This document shows positions 43,422-52,636 of a stretch of DNA of 64,000 nucleotides, in pieces (position 1 is the stretch's first letter; every line of letters begins with the position of its first letter). Position numbers and translations under genes: made by a program. The DNA is from Haloarcula sp. CBA1127 (GTDB lineage: Archaea; Halobacteriota; Halobacteria; Halobacteriales; Haloarculaceae): positions 186,001-250,000 of the forward strand of contig NZ_BCNB01000002.1 of the NCBI RefSeq assembly GCF_001485575.1. Direction: 5' to 3'. Under the pieces are notes generated by a model. It was not told where the DNA came from. It did not search any database and saw nothing but the letters and a program-made list of their open reading frames with translations.

Positions 43422-44847
43422 CGGACGGGCGCGCAGGGTGTTCGTCGAAATGCTTCGTGAGGAGTGGCGACTCCACAGTCGGCTCTTCCGCGGCAGTCAC
43501 TTCTCCCTGTTTCCGGTATTCATCTGTCTGCTCGCTGGAGGCGCAGCCAAACTTCTCGCTGTTACCGGGACCGAACCGGAAACCGTGTTCGCCGGCCTCC
43601 ACGCACTGGTGTTCGTTTTCGGTCTCCACACGGGGTCTATCGGCTTTGTGGGACGGGATGCCCTCCGGAACCTCCTCGGTGATATGACGCTGCTGGTCTT
43701 TTCGGCCCGCACGCTCCCGCTATCGCAGAACACGCTGCTGGGACTGTTCGTCATCAAGGACAGTGTCTACTATGCAGTGCTGTTTCTGCTGCCGATCTCT
43801 CTTGGAACGGTGCTTGCAGTCATCGGAGCCGTCGGGCCCCTCCTCGTAGCTGAGACTGTCTCCCTTCTGTGGACGACCCTGGCACTGACGTTCGTCTTCG
43901 GGATGGGAACGACGATTGCGGCCCTCGGTCTCGCTGGCCGCGGCGTTCCCGGTCTGGCGCTACTTTCGGCCCCACTCGTCGCCGTTGGTGCAGCGCTGGC
44001 AAGTGGTGTCGATATCGTCTCCTACACCCCCTACGGTCTGTTTCTCGCCCAGACCCCTGTGCGGGCCGGAGCTACGGTTGCCAGTATCCTGATCGTCTTT
44101 CTGCTCAGCGCTGCCACCTTCGATGCGACCGCGCCCCGCCCCACCCGAACGGTCGAACCGGCCTTTCGCCGCTGGTGGCGACGGATCGGTGACCCAGTTG
44201 CGACCAAGAGCCTGCTTGACATCCACCGAAGCGCTGGCGGGTTCGGGAAAGTCCTCTTTTCGGCCGCGGTGCTGTTCGGCGTCACTGCCGCATTGGTCGA
44301 TTTCGCCGGACAGATTACGGGTGTGCCGCCGTCGACCGGTATCTCATTCGGCGCGATTCTCGGGCTCTCGGGATTTACCACCTACAACTGGCTCACCCAA
44401 TCCGACGACGTGAGCCTGTATTTCGCCCACCCACTCTCTGTGAAAGCCGTTTTTGCGGGGAAATTCCGGGCGTTCCTCCTGCTCGGCCCGCTGGTCGGAC
44501 TCGCGTTCTACGCACTCGCACTCGTCTGGCGGGGCGGGTCGGTCGCCGAGGCGGCCGTCGGGGCCGTCCTGCTCGTCGGCGTTGCCTGCTACATCTTCGG
44601 TACCACTGTGTACCTCACCGGCCTCTCTCCGAACGAGTTCCTCTTCGATACAGCCCTGTTCGCTGTTTTCGGCGCGGCAATGGTCCTTCCGCTAGTCCCG
44701 ATCCTTATCGCCGGGTTCGCCATCTCGCCGCTGTCTGGGACCTTGCTTGCCGCGCTCGGTGGATTTGGTGGCGTCCTGGGCGCTGTCGGTGTCGGCCTTT
44801 ACGGTCGGTCGCTACCGAAGTGGTCGAACCGGTATCAACAGGCGTGA
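43414..44847 (+). CDS. ABC-type exporter membrane protein
   Basis: The protein has 477 residues with about twelve hydrophobic segments in two similar halves. The first half begins after a 30-residue N-terminus (LREEWRLHSRLFRGSHFSLF). The second half resembles the first (WWRRIGDPVATKSLLDIHRS before a new helix set). It lacks a typical substrate-binding subunit, so it is an ABC-2-like exporter with the ATPase encoded upstream (8-base overlap). Haloarchaea carry several such pairs of unknown cargo. Confidence 0.75.
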   Translation: MSDGRARRVFVEMLREEWRLHSRLFRGSHFSLFPVFICLLAGGAAKLLAVTGTEPETVFAGLHALVFVFGLHTGSIGFVGRDALRNLLGDMTLLVFSARTLPLSQNTLLGLFVIKDSVYYAVLFLLPISLGTVLAVIGAVGPLLVAETVSLLWTTLALTFVFGMGTTIAALGLAGRGVPGLALLSAPLVAVGAALASGVDIVSYTPYGLFLAQTPVRAGATVASILIVFLLSAATFDATAPRPTRTVEPAFRRWWRRIGDPVATKSLLDIHRSAGGFGKVLFSAAVLFGVTAALVDFAGQITGVPPSTGISFGAILGLSGFTTYNWLTQSDDVSLYFAHPLSVKAVFAGKFRAFLLLGPLVGLAFYALALVWRGGSVAEAAVGAVLLVGVACYIFGTTVYLTGLSPNEFLFDTALFAVFGAAMVLPLVPILIAGFAISPLSGTLLAALGGFGGVLGAVGVGLYGRSLPKWSNRYQQA

Positions 44848-45015
44848 ACTGCAAAAGCGGTCGTCTGTGACGACGAACAGAACACAACCCACCGAAATGC
44901 ATCGGTAACGCGGTCGATGTAACCGAATGCGGGCTCCGTGGTATCGCTGTTGGAGCCCTGCCCTGAATATATTCGCACAAAGGCTCTCTACAGTAGCTAG
45001 TGATCGATAGATCGC

Positions 45016-45249
45016 ATGGCAGAACCGCAACTCGATCTTCGAGAGATTCCACCGCCGAAGCGACACCCGAAGATCTTCGATGCGTTCGAGGAACTGGACA
45101 GCGGAGAAGCACTGACGATAATTAACGACCACGAACCGACACCGCTCTATCACCAGATGGCCGCGGAGCGACAATCGTTCGACGCCGAGGGCTACACTGT
45201 CGACTGCATCGGTCCGAACGAGTTCATCGCGACCCTCCCGAAGAAGTAG
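45016..45249 (+). CDS. DUF2249 family protein
   Basis: This is a 77-residue protein with the typical DUF2249 pattern: LDLREIPPPKRHPKIFDAFE, LDSGEALTIINDHEPTPLYH, then a short helix QMAAERQSFDAEGYTV. Family members are common in haloarchaea and denitrifiers, often next to respiratory or metal genes; no reaction has been established. It is a single gene. The region between 44848 and 45015 shows only a plausible promoter. Confidence 0.85.
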   Translation: MAEPQLDLREIPPPKRHPKIFDAFEELDSGEALTIINDHEPTPLYHQMAAERQSFDAEGYTVDCIGPNEFIATLPKK

Positions 45250-45352
45250 CCTGCGACCGAGGTGGAAAAACTGGCTACGCCGACTGAGTGAGTGTGGTCA
45301 TTGCGTGGCCGGCGTGACAAAGCACTTACAAAGCGATATAGAACCGTCTTCT

Positions 45353-46228
45353 ATGGTTCCTGCCCGTCCTACCCGCGATCAGATCCCGGCCCTCTTGTTA
45401 ATACTGGCCGGGATCGGTCTCGTGTTGTTCGCTGGCATCCAGATCTATGACCACTCCCGGACTCAGCACACATACTCCATCTCCGAACCTGACCGCGATA
45501 TCTACCGGTACGGGGACCTCTCAGATGGTGGCCAAGAGCTGGTCAGGACAGCACACAATACCTCCGGTGAAGCCGCAGTCTCCGCGGAGGAGCTGGACGC
45601 AGCCACGGAGTTCCGTCCCGATTACGGCCCGACAATCGTTGCGGTCGATGGCACGTATTACTGTATTGATGCCGACCGCGGCCCTCGGGATGACGGGGGG
45701 ACTGTGACTAGCGACAGAGGCTGTGAGAACCTCATCTTCGGCACGGGTCCCGTCGTCCACGACTTCGAGTCGCTGTCACCACAGGCTCAGGACGTGGTGT
45801 CACAGGCACTTGCTGACTCCGACAATGAGGTCTCAATCTACGGTGACTCACCGCCAGAGTTCGAGGGCGGCTCCGATGCCCCGTCGCTCAACGAGGGCAT
45901 CTACTACATCCAGTACCAAGGGGAGTACTATCAACTCGATGTCGTCAGCAGGGGCGGTCTGGGCGTCGCGTTCCTGATACAGTTCCTGTTTTTCACTGGC
46001 TTTGTTGGACTGTGCCTTGCGGTTGTCGGCGCAGTCAGCTTCTCCCGCCGACAGGTGTTGGTTCCGACGGCCCTGCTCGTCGGGCTGGTTCTGGTCCTCG
46101 GTCTGTTCGCTACCCGAAACGCCGACCTGCTGCCGGTTGAGTTCGTCCTCTTCGACCTCGGTATCGAGTTCGTCGTCATCATTGGGGGACTTGTCGTCGT
46201 CTGGGTAGCGTACACCCGGCTGCGATAA
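45353..46228 (+). CDS. Membrane protein with extracytoplasmic domain
   Basis: The protein has 291 residues: one N-terminal transmembrane helix (LLLILAGIGLVLFAGIQIYD), then an extracytoplasmic acidic domain of about 160 residues with two cysteines (TYYCIDADRG, RGCENLIFG), then about three helices at the C-terminus. The start at 45353 is preferred to the GTG at 45305 because a TATA-like CTTACAAAGC is about 27 bases upstream. No family is certain. The pair of cysteines could form a disulfide. Confidence 0.6.
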   Translation: MVPARPTRDQIPALLLILAGIGLVLFAGIQIYDHSRTQHTYSISEPDRDIYRYGDLSDGGQELVRTAHNTSGEAAVSAEELDAATEFRPDYGPTIVAVDGTYYCIDADRGPRDDGGTVTSDRGCENLIFGTGPVVHDFESLSPQAQDVVSQALADSDNEVSIYGDSPPEFEGGSDAPSLNEGIYYIQYQGEYYQLDVVSRGGLGVAFLIQFLFFTGFVGLCLAVVGAVSFSRRQVLVPTALLVGLVLVLGLFATRNADLLPVEFVLFDLGIEFVVIIGGLVVVWVAYTRLR

Positions 46229-46298
46229 TCCGAACGAACACCAGTGATCGCATCGCGGTTTCCGAATAGCTTTTGTTTGTCAGTATTGGGACTGGGAT

Positions 46299-47135
46299 AT
46301 GGACCGTCGGACTGCGAGGCTACTGAACGGCGTGCTGGCGCTATGCTGTCTCGCGCTCGTCTTCGCCGCTGTGTATCCGTTCACCACTGTCGACCCTCAC
46401 TCGAAGAAACCGGTCGATGAACGGTTCACGGTGCCCGAGTCCGACGACTACCGGGCGACGGGAGCGATTGTTGCGGATAGTGAGACAGCACTCGAATTCG
46501 AGGGTGCTGTGACCGCTGACGGCGGGCGCTACCTGCACATTGACGAAGGTGATGTCAGAACCGAACACTTTCAGGCATCGTCGGGCGACCCGGTCTACAG
46601 TCGTATCGTTGTCGAGGATGACGGCAGTACCGACCGACGACGAGAGCAGATCCAGAGCGATACTGATCGGGAACTCCTCCGGGAAAGTCGGACTGACGAC
46701 GTTGTCACGTTCATTGTCAAACAGGAGACAAACGATCTGGCGGACAAGGTCTCGGGAGCGGCGTCGGTCGTCGTCAGGAGCCTGTATGTCATTAGATACG
46801 AGCGGGAAGCCGACACCTCTCAAGATGTGACCGTCTACAAGCCGAAAAACGGCTGGTACGAAGGAGTGGAACCGTACCACATCACCGGGACTACGGGGAA
46901 AGTACAAACAGTCGGTGACACGACTGCCGTTCGCTCCGCGACGGTTACGTGGGACCAGACAAGGCCCGCAGGGACGTATGCAGAACTCGCCCTGGTCAGG
47001 CTGACAGCCGATGCCCCGAAGACGTTCGACATCTCTTTCGAGTTCAAGTCGGGCGAGACGACAGTGACTCGGCCGGCGTGGGTCACCGAGGTCCGAACCG
47101 GAGCGGAGGCCGGACAGTCACGGAACTCATCGTAA
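46299..47135 (+). CDS. Membrane-anchored extracytoplasmic protein, hypothetical
   Basis: The protein has 278 residues. A hydrophobic segment (LNGVLALCCLALVFAAVYPF) near the N-terminus anchors or exports it; the rest is acidic and beta-rich (TGAIVADSETALEFEGAVTA, VVTFIVKQETNDLADKVSGA). No motif names it. It follows the previous membrane protein by 70 bases in the same direction, so both may be co-transcribed, and both share an N-terminal helix plus external domain layout. Confidence 0.55.
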   Translation: MDRRTARLLNGVLALCCLALVFAAVYPFTTVDPHSKKPVDERFTVPESDDYRATGAIVADSETALEFEGAVTADGGRYLHIDEGDVRTEHFQASSGDPVYSRIVVEDDGSTDRRREQIQSDTDRELLRESRTDDVVTFIVKQETNDLADKVSGAASVVVRSLYVIRYEREADTSQDVTVYKPKNGWYEGVEPYHITGTTGKVQTVGDTTAVRSATVTWDQTRPAGTYAELALVRLTADAPKTFDISFEFKSGETTVTRPAWVTEVRTGAEAGQSRNSS

Positions 47136-47338
47136 CGGGAAGGCTATCCTGTACGGTCTGTGTGGACCCGTCACACCCTTGCGAACCGTGCGAGAGTGAC
47201 GACGAGGCGTTGTCGAGACTGGGGATGCAGGCAGCAGGGTGGCAACTGCGTTTCGGCGTTCTCTCCACGAGCTGAAAGTGCGATTCTGCCGTGTGTATGG
47301 TCGGTTTTTATTTCTCTCCCTGTGAACGTTCGGACAGC

Positions 47339-47890
47339 ATGGCATCCTACGACGCGTTTGACCCGGCCGTCGAAATCAAGGGGCAAACGGTACTCACGAT
47401 AGTCGAGGCGGCGATGGGGAAGTTCTCGGATGAGTACCGGGAACGGGCGCTAACGGCGCTCGCTGCCGAGGGAATCACCGAACCGGCGGCTGACGAGTGG
47501 TACCCACAGCAGGCCTGGCTGAACGCGTTCGAGACGATTGCCGATGACCTGCAACCGCACGTCCTCGACCGACTCGGCGAACAGATCCCTCACGTCGCGG
47601 ATTGGCCGGACGACTTTGATACTGTTCCGGCGGGCCTCCGGTCCATAGACGAGGCTTACCAGCGGAATCACCGTGGCGGAGACATCGGGCAGTACCGCTT
47701 CGAATCCGTGGGCGACCGGACCGGCGAGGTGACGTGTGAGAACCCGTATCCGTGCCCGTTCGACCGTGGCCTCATCCGGGGCGTCGCCCAGCAGTACGCG
47801 CCGGTCGACGCGTTCGTGTTCCTCGAAGAAACGGGCGAGACGTGTCGCCGGAACGGAGACGATACGTGTACCTACACCGTCTACTGGTAA
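47339..47890 (+). CDS. V4R/HNOB-like ligand-binding protein
   Basis: This is a 183-residue soluble protein. The C-terminal part CENPYPCPFDRGLIRGVAQQ, then FVFLEETGETCRRNGDDTCT, TYTVYW resembles the 4-vinyl reductase (V4R) ending with conserved cysteines. The N-terminal 80 residues are helical (VEIKGQTVLTIVEAAMGKFS). Such domains bind small hydrophobic ligands or metals. The start at 47339 follows a TATA-like GGTTTTTATTTC by about 27 bases. It is convergent with the GbsR-type regulator; functional linkage is not shown. Confidence 0.6.
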   Translation: MASYDAFDPAVEIKGQTVLTIVEAAMGKFSDEYRERALTALAAEGITEPAADEWYPQQAWLNAFETIADDLQPHVLDRLGEQIPHVADWPDDFDTVPAGLRSIDEAYQRNHRGGDIGQYRFESVGDRTGEVTCENPYPCPFDRGLIRGVAQQYAPVDAFVFLEETGETCRRNGDDTCTYTVYW

Positions 47891-47898
47891 CACGGTGA

Positions 47899-48402
47899 CT
47901 ACTGCTCGTACGCTTCAAGCGCCTCGCGGAGTTCGGCGGCCGAGTACTCTGATGTGAGCTGTACGATCTCTTCTAGGTCTTCGTACGTCTCGCGGAGGTT
48001 TCGAACCCGCTCTTGCTCGCGAGTATCTGCCGGCACTTCCTCTTCCGCCCGGCGGATGGTCCGGAGCGTCGTCTGAACTTCCCGTTGGATGTACTGCTGG
48101 AACACGTCCTGCAGGATGAACCAGACCTCCCGCTCGGCCTCGAACCGGACTCGCCTGCCGCCTCCTTCCGACGACCTGCGGTGGATGAGCCCGATACGCG
48201 ACAGCGTCCGTGTGACGTTACTCACCGTCGATTTTGCGTAGCCAGTTTTGTCGACCAGTTCTGGGATAGAGAGCGGCTCTGCAGCGAAGTACAGCACACC
48301 GTAGATGCGCCCGGCACTTCGGCTGAGGCCGTACACTTCGGCCGATTGCTCCATCGATTCGATGACGCGTTCCCGTGCGACCGAACTGTCAGCATCACTC
48401 AT
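47899..48402 (-). CDS. GbsR/MarR-type transcriptional regulator
   Basis: This is a 167-residue winged-helix protein. The core is GLSRSAGRIYGVLYFAAEPL, then IPELVDKTGYAKSTVSNVTR, then TLSRIGLIHRRSSEGGG, characteristic of GbsR. A long helical C-terminus (FQQYIQREVQTTLRTIRRAE) probably mediates dimerisation. In bacteria GbsR regulates osmoprotectant genes in response to choline. No such gene is adjacent; the 144-base spacer to the divergent ArsR-type gene holds its promoter. Confidence 0.8.
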   Translation of the reverse strand: MSDADSSVARERVIESMEQSAEVYGLSRSAGRIYGVLYFAAEPLSIPELVDKTGYAKSTVSNVTRTLSRIGLIHRRSSEGGGRRVRFEAEREVWFILQDVFQQYIQREVQTTLRTIRRAEEEVPADTREQERVRNLRETYEDLEEIVQLTSEYSAAELREALEAYEQ

Positions 48403-48546
48403 GTATCCGAGCTGACTGCCCTGTTTGCCACGTTCTGCTGTGTCATATCTCTGGCTATTACTTCCGTAAGTATTAAATTGTTTGATTGGTTTGTTCGGAT
48501 TGAGCCGAACAAACAGAAACGATCGCCGAGACCCTCCCTACAACCC

Positions 48547-48900
48547 ATGGCAAGCGCTTTCCCACACCACCCACCGGTTGACTATGCACCCCGAGAGCAG
48601 ACGAACGTCGTAGTCAACGGTACCGAGCCGACTGATGTTCTCCAGATCCTTTCATCCGAGGCCGCTCAGGAGATACTTGGGGCGGTCAGAGACGAACCGC
48701 GGACCGCATCGGATATCGCGGACACAGTCGACCGCTCGCTCCAGAGCGTCTCCTATCACCTCGACCGTCTCTGTGAAGCTGACCTTATCGAACCCGCCGA
48801 AACGTGGTACTCGGAGAAAGGGACGGAGATGACAGTGTATGCTCTCGCCACGGAACGACTCGTCGTGCAGTTCGGTGACAGCACTGACCGGTCCGTGTAG
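48547..48900 (+). CDS. ArsR-type winged-helix regulator
   Basis: The protein has 117 residues. A short N-terminal arm is followed by LQILSSEAAQEILGAVRDEP, RTASDIADTVDRSLQSVSYH and LDRLCEADLIEPAETWYSEK, a normal ArsR winged helix. The wing carries GTEMTVYALATERLVVQF. There is no metal-binding cysteine pair, so the effector is unlikely to be arsenic. The start at 48547 is set by the domain limits. It is divergent from the GbsR-type gene. Confidence 0.78.
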   Translation: MASAFPHHPPVDYAPREQTNVVVNGTEPTDVLQILSSEAAQEILGAVRDEPRTASDIADTVDRSLQSVSYHLDRLCEADLIEPAETWYSEKGTEMTVYALATERLVVQFGDSTDRSV

Positions 48901-49022
48901 CGTCACTAGCTGGTTCGAGCACTGCCTGTTCCCGGAAGTCTGCAGTCAGGTTCGGACAGCTTTGTTTCCGCTGCCGAGACAGAGACAAACAGACCTATTG
49001 GACCGCTTTTCGTACGCCGAAT

Positions 49023-49898
49023 ATGGACGACGGGACGGGCGCGGAACGAACGAAGGCGACAGTCCTAGAGCGGGTTTCGAGCGTACTGGACGCCGACGCT
49101 CACGACGCGATGGAACTCGACGGCGGGGAAGTCGGGTCGGTCTACCGTGTGTCGTTTCACGACCGTCCTGATGTGGCGGTGAAAGTCGACAACTCGCCGC
49201 TCGGAATTGAGGCGGCAATGCTTCAGTATCTCGACCGTGACACGCCCCTCCCCGTTCCAGAGATCCTCCACGTCGAACCGGAACTGCTCGTCCTGTCGTT
49301 TATCGGCGGCGACGGCCGATTCGACGAGCGGGCTGAACGCGACCTCGCACGCCACGTCGCGGCTCTCCACGACATCTCGGCTGACGCGTTCGGCTTTCCG
49401 TTCGATACCCTCTCGGGCCCGTTCAGTCAGTCGAACCCGTGGACCGATTCGTGGATCGATTTCTTCCGCGAGCAACGGCTCCTCCCTTTTGCAACAGCCG
49501 CACGGAACGATGGAGTCCTGCCAGCCGTAGAGTTCGACCGAGTGCAGCGACTGGCGGAAACGCTCGATGCTCGCCTCGTCGAACCGGCCACGCCGTCGTT
49601 GTTGCACGGCGATATCCATCCCGGAAACACTGTAGTAGCTGACGGAACCATACGGGCCGTCCTTGACCCAGCGATTTATTTCGGCCACGCTGAAGTTGAC
49701 TTGGCGTACGTCGACCGACTGGATTCGATTGGGGCCGCGTTCTACGACGAATACCGACAACACCGCGACATCTCTGCAGGGTACTTCAAAGAGCGACGCG
49801 ACGTGTATGTCGCCTTTCACGCGCTGGAGAACGTCCGGTTTTTCGGCGAGGACGGACTCCCGAGGCTCGAACGTGCGTTAGACCGTCTCGGAATGTAA
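49023..49898 (+). CDS. Fructosamine-kinase-like protein (APH fold)
   Basis: This is a 291-residue kinase-fold protein. GGEVGSVYRVSFHDRPDVAV supplies the glycine loop and the following lysine of VAVKVD is the ATP lysine. LHGDIHPGNTVVADG is the catalytic loop with the HGD motif, and LDPAIYFGHAEVDLAYVDRL is the metal-binding DPA motif typical of fructosamine kinases. It would phosphorylate a ketosamine to repair glycated proteins or amino acids. Single gene, transcribed toward the sugar porter. Confidence 0.8.
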   Translation: MDDGTGAERTKATVLERVSSVLDADAHDAMELDGGEVGSVYRVSFHDRPDVAVKVDNSPLGIEAAMLQYLDRDTPLPVPEILHVEPELLVLSFIGGDGRFDERAERDLARHVAALHDISADAFGFPFDTLSGPFSQSNPWTDSWIDFFREQRLLPFATAARNDGVLPAVEFDRVQRLAETLDARLVEPATPSLLHGDIHPGNTVVADGTIRAVLDPAIYFGHAEVDLAYVDRLDSIGAAFYDEYRQHRDISAGYFKERRDVYVAFHALENVRFFGEDGLPRLERALDRLGM

Positions 49899-49942
49899 AA
49901 AAGACGCAACCGGTGGCCTCGCCGACTGTTCCGATGGCCGGC

Positions 49943-51322
49943 TCAGTCAGCCAGCGAGATGTTTTGCCGGAGGTCGTCTTCGATTGCCTCGAGCGTCCGG
50001 CCCTTGGTTTCGGGGACGTAGCGGTAGACAAACAGCAGTCCCGCGAGACTGCAGAGGCCGAACAGCCAGAACGTCGCAGAGGTTCCGACGCCGTCAGTCA
50101 GGACGGGGAACGTCAGCGACACGAGGAGATTTGCACCCCAGTTGGCGACGGTGACGACGCCCATCGCCGACCCGCGAACGGAAAGCGGGTATATTTCTGA
50201 GATCAGGAGCCAGAAGACCGGGCCGAGGCCGATCGCGAAAAAGGACACGAACAGCATCAGACTGATCGTGGCGATGATGCCGAGGCCGCCTTCAAGCCCG
50301 GGAAGGTAAAACACGGTGCCGAGGACGGCGAGGGTTGCAACCATTCCACCGACACCGACAAGCAGGAGTCGGCGTCGACCGACGCGGTCGACGAGCATGA
50401 TCGCTACGACCGTCATCACGACGTTAATTGTCCCGATACCGACTGTCGCGAGGATCGAGGCCACATTTCCGAGGCCAGTGGACTCGAGAATTGTCGGGGC
50501 GTAATAGATGACCGCGTTGATACCGGTGATCTGCTGGAAGACGGCGAGTCCGAGTCCGACCACGAGCGCTGGGCGAAGCCACGGAGCTAGCAGGTCCCGA
50601 ATGCCGGTTTCGGACTGTGTTTCGACGGTCTCTTGGATCTCGTCGAGTTCCTGCTCGACACCGTCGGACCGCGTTCGCTTGAGCACGGCTCTGGCCTCGT
50701 CTTTCCGCCCATGCTCGAAGAGCCAGCGTGGGCTCTCGGGCATTTTCAGAATACCAATAGCGAGCACGATGGCCGGGACCATCCCGGCACCGAGCATCCA
50801 GCGCCACGCGCCAGCGTCGGCGAACGCGTAGTTGACGAAATACGAGAGCAGGATTCCGGTGGTAACCATGAGCTGATTGAGCGAGGTGAGTCCGCCACGG
50901 ATCTCTGGTGGTGCAATTTCGGAGATGTACAGCGGACCGACAATCGACGCGAAGCCGATAGCGACGCCGTCGATAAGCCGACCGGCGACGAGGACGGGGA
51001 CGGTCGGCGCGACAGCCATCGTGAACGACCCGACGAAGAACACGATGGCCGCAATGAGGATGAGTCGACGGCGACCGAGGCGGTCGGCTAACTGGCCACC
51101 CACGGCCGCACCGGCCGCGGCCCCGGCCATCGCGCCACTGACGATGATCCCCTCGACAAGCGGCGACATGACGAACGAGTCCTGGATGAACAGGAACGCG
51201 CCCGAGATGATCCCGGTGTCGAACCCGAACAACAGTCCGTTCAGCGCGGCTAACGCGGAGACGACGTAGACGAACCGGTCGCCGTCACCGCGGAGGACGT
51301 TTTGAATGGTGGCTGTGGACAT
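49943..51322 (-). CDS. Sugar porter of the major facilitator superfamily
   Basis: The protein has 459 residues with twelve hydrophobic segments. The sugar-porter signatures are visible: GFDTGIISGAFLFIQDSF near the start, GGQLADRLGRRRLILIAAIV after TM2, PESPRWLFEHGRKDEARAVL before the central loop, VDRVGRRRLLLVG after TM8, and VPETKGRTLEAIE at the end. It imports a hexose or pentose with protons. The gene stands alone, convergent with the fructosamine-kinase-like gene. Confidence 0.88.
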   Translation of the reverse strand: MSTATIQNVLRGDGDRFVYVVSALAALNGLLFGFDTGIISGAFLFIQDSFVMSPLVEGIIVSGAMAGAAAGAAVGGQLADRLGRRRLILIAAIVFFVGSFTMAVAPTVPVLVAGRLIDGVAIGFASIVGPLYISEIAPPEIRGGLTSLNQLMVTTGILLSYFVNYAFADAGAWRWMLGAGMVPAIVLAIGILKMPESPRWLFEHGRKDEARAVLKRTRSDGVEQELDEIQETVETQSETGIRDLLAPWLRPALVVGLGLAVFQQITGINAVIYYAPTILESTGLGNVASILATVGIGTINVVMTVVAIMLVDRVGRRRLLLVGVGGMVATLAVLGTVFYLPGLEGGLGIIATISLMLFVSFFAIGLGPVFWLLISEIYPLSVRGSAMGVVTVANWGANLLVSLTFPVLTDGVGTSATFWLFGLCSLAGLLFVYRYVPETKGRTLEAIEDDLRQNISLAD

Positions 51323-51430
51323 CTATGTAAAATTCACTCGAATCTGTGTAAAAGTCTTTCCAAGTCTTTTCGCACGACGTCGGAGCCACTGAGAGACACC
51401 TGTGGCAGGCTGTACCAGAAAACGGTGCCG

Positions 51431-52636
51431 CTATTCGTCTCTACCGTCGTTGATAATTGTCGCGAGGTGCTCCCGGTCGAATAGGTGCGCCTCTGTGAAC
51501 TCCTCGGGGAAGTACCGCTTCGCGTACCGTTCGATCATGAATAGGTTATGGAGCGGGCCGGCGTAGATCGGGCCGCCGCGAAACACCCTGTCATTCTGGA
51601 CGGCCCGCAACCGACTGCCCACTTCGTGGTCTTTCATATAGGCGAGTACTGAGTTCTCGAATTCCTCACGGGTCTTCCCTTCGCGATGGTATCGCAGAAG
51701 GAGTGAGTCCGGATCTATCTCAAGCAACGTCTCGTAATCGAGTGATTCCGAGCCGGAGTATCCTTCGACGCCGGTATCAGCAAAGGCGTCGGAAATTCCG
51801 AGCGTCTGGAAGTGTTCCTTGTTGGCTCCGCTCCCGCTGATCCGATACGGCGTGAACGCTTCCGGCTCCTCGCCGGCGAACATGAGCGCGGCGTTCGGTC
51901 GCTGCTCCGGTGCTGGGAGCCGAGCCTGCACCGTTTCGACCAGTTCGTCGTGGATTGAACGGATCGCCTCGAAGCGCGCCCGTTCCTGAACCATCTCAGC
52001 CACTTTCTCGAACGCCTCGTACAGCGAGTAGTACCGGTAGTCGTGCCAGTCGTCGGTCCGCCGGAAGATGAGGTTCCCGAGAAACGGTGCGACGTTCTCC
52101 CGAATCTCTGCGAGGTCCGACTGATTCCACGCCCCAAGCCAGTCGATAAGTGCGTTGGGATCGATGAGGTGCAGGTCTGCGTCCATCTCGTAGAACGGTT
52201 CTTTCGAGACGCCGTCGTTCCAGAGCTGTGTGAGCCCGTCGAGGTCAATAGACACTCCATCAAGCTCCTCATAGTGCAGCGTCTTGTACCGTCCACGGTA
52301 CCAGATCGACTGTACTGCGTCGCCGTGACCGAGCGCGACCAGCATATCGATGTAGTCCGCGGTGAACGGAGCGATTGTCTCGGGCACAGTTTCGAACTCG
52401 ACGGTTCCGACTGGCTCCATCGTCACTGAATACGCCCCGTCGGAAGTCGCTGGATCGGTCTCAGTACGGCCCGTTCCGGTCCCTGTGGTCCTGTCGCTGC
52501 CCTCGGTCACCGAAGACTCCTGACCACTATCGCCCGAACAACCGGCGAGTAATCCACCGAAGGCGAGTGTCCCACCGCCTTTCACGACTTCTCTTCGCGT
52601 CGGTCGTTCGAACGTCGCCCCGTCCGAGTCAGTCAT
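51431..52636 (-). CDS. Iron-siderophore-type substrate-binding lipoprotein (third copy)
   Basis: The protein has 401 residues. The Tat-like signal (RREVVKGGGTLAFGGLLAGC) ends in a lipobox, and a T/S-rich spacer follows. The two-lobed helical-backbone binding fold of the FepB/BtuF group follows: YSVTMEPVGTVEFETVPETI, ADYIDMLVALGHGDAV, FLGNLIFRRTDDWHDYRYYS and AVQNDRVFRGGPIYAGPLHN. It overlaps the preceding copy by four bases and closes the three-gene operon. It probably captures iron chelates at the cell surface. No permease or ATPase gene lies nearby. Confidence 0.8.
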   Translation of the reverse strand: MTDSDGATFERPTRREVVKGGGTLAFGGLLAGCSGDSGQESSVTEGSDRTTGTGTGRTETDPATSDGAYSVTMEPVGTVEFETVPETIAPFTADYIDMLVALGHGDAVQSIWYRGRYKTLHYEELDGVSIDLDGLTQLWNDGVSKEPFYEMDADLHLIDPNALIDWLGAWNQSDLAEIRENVAPFLGNLIFRRTDDWHDYRYYSLYEAFEKVAEMVQERARFEAIRSIHDELVETVQARLPAPEQRPNAALMFAGEEPEAFTPYRISGSGANKEHFQTLGISDAFADTGVEGYSGSESLDYETLLEIDPDSLLLRYHREGKTREEFENSVLAYMKDHEVGSRLRAVQNDRVFRGGPIYAGPLHNLFMIERYAKRYFPEEFTEAHLFDREHLATIINDGRDE

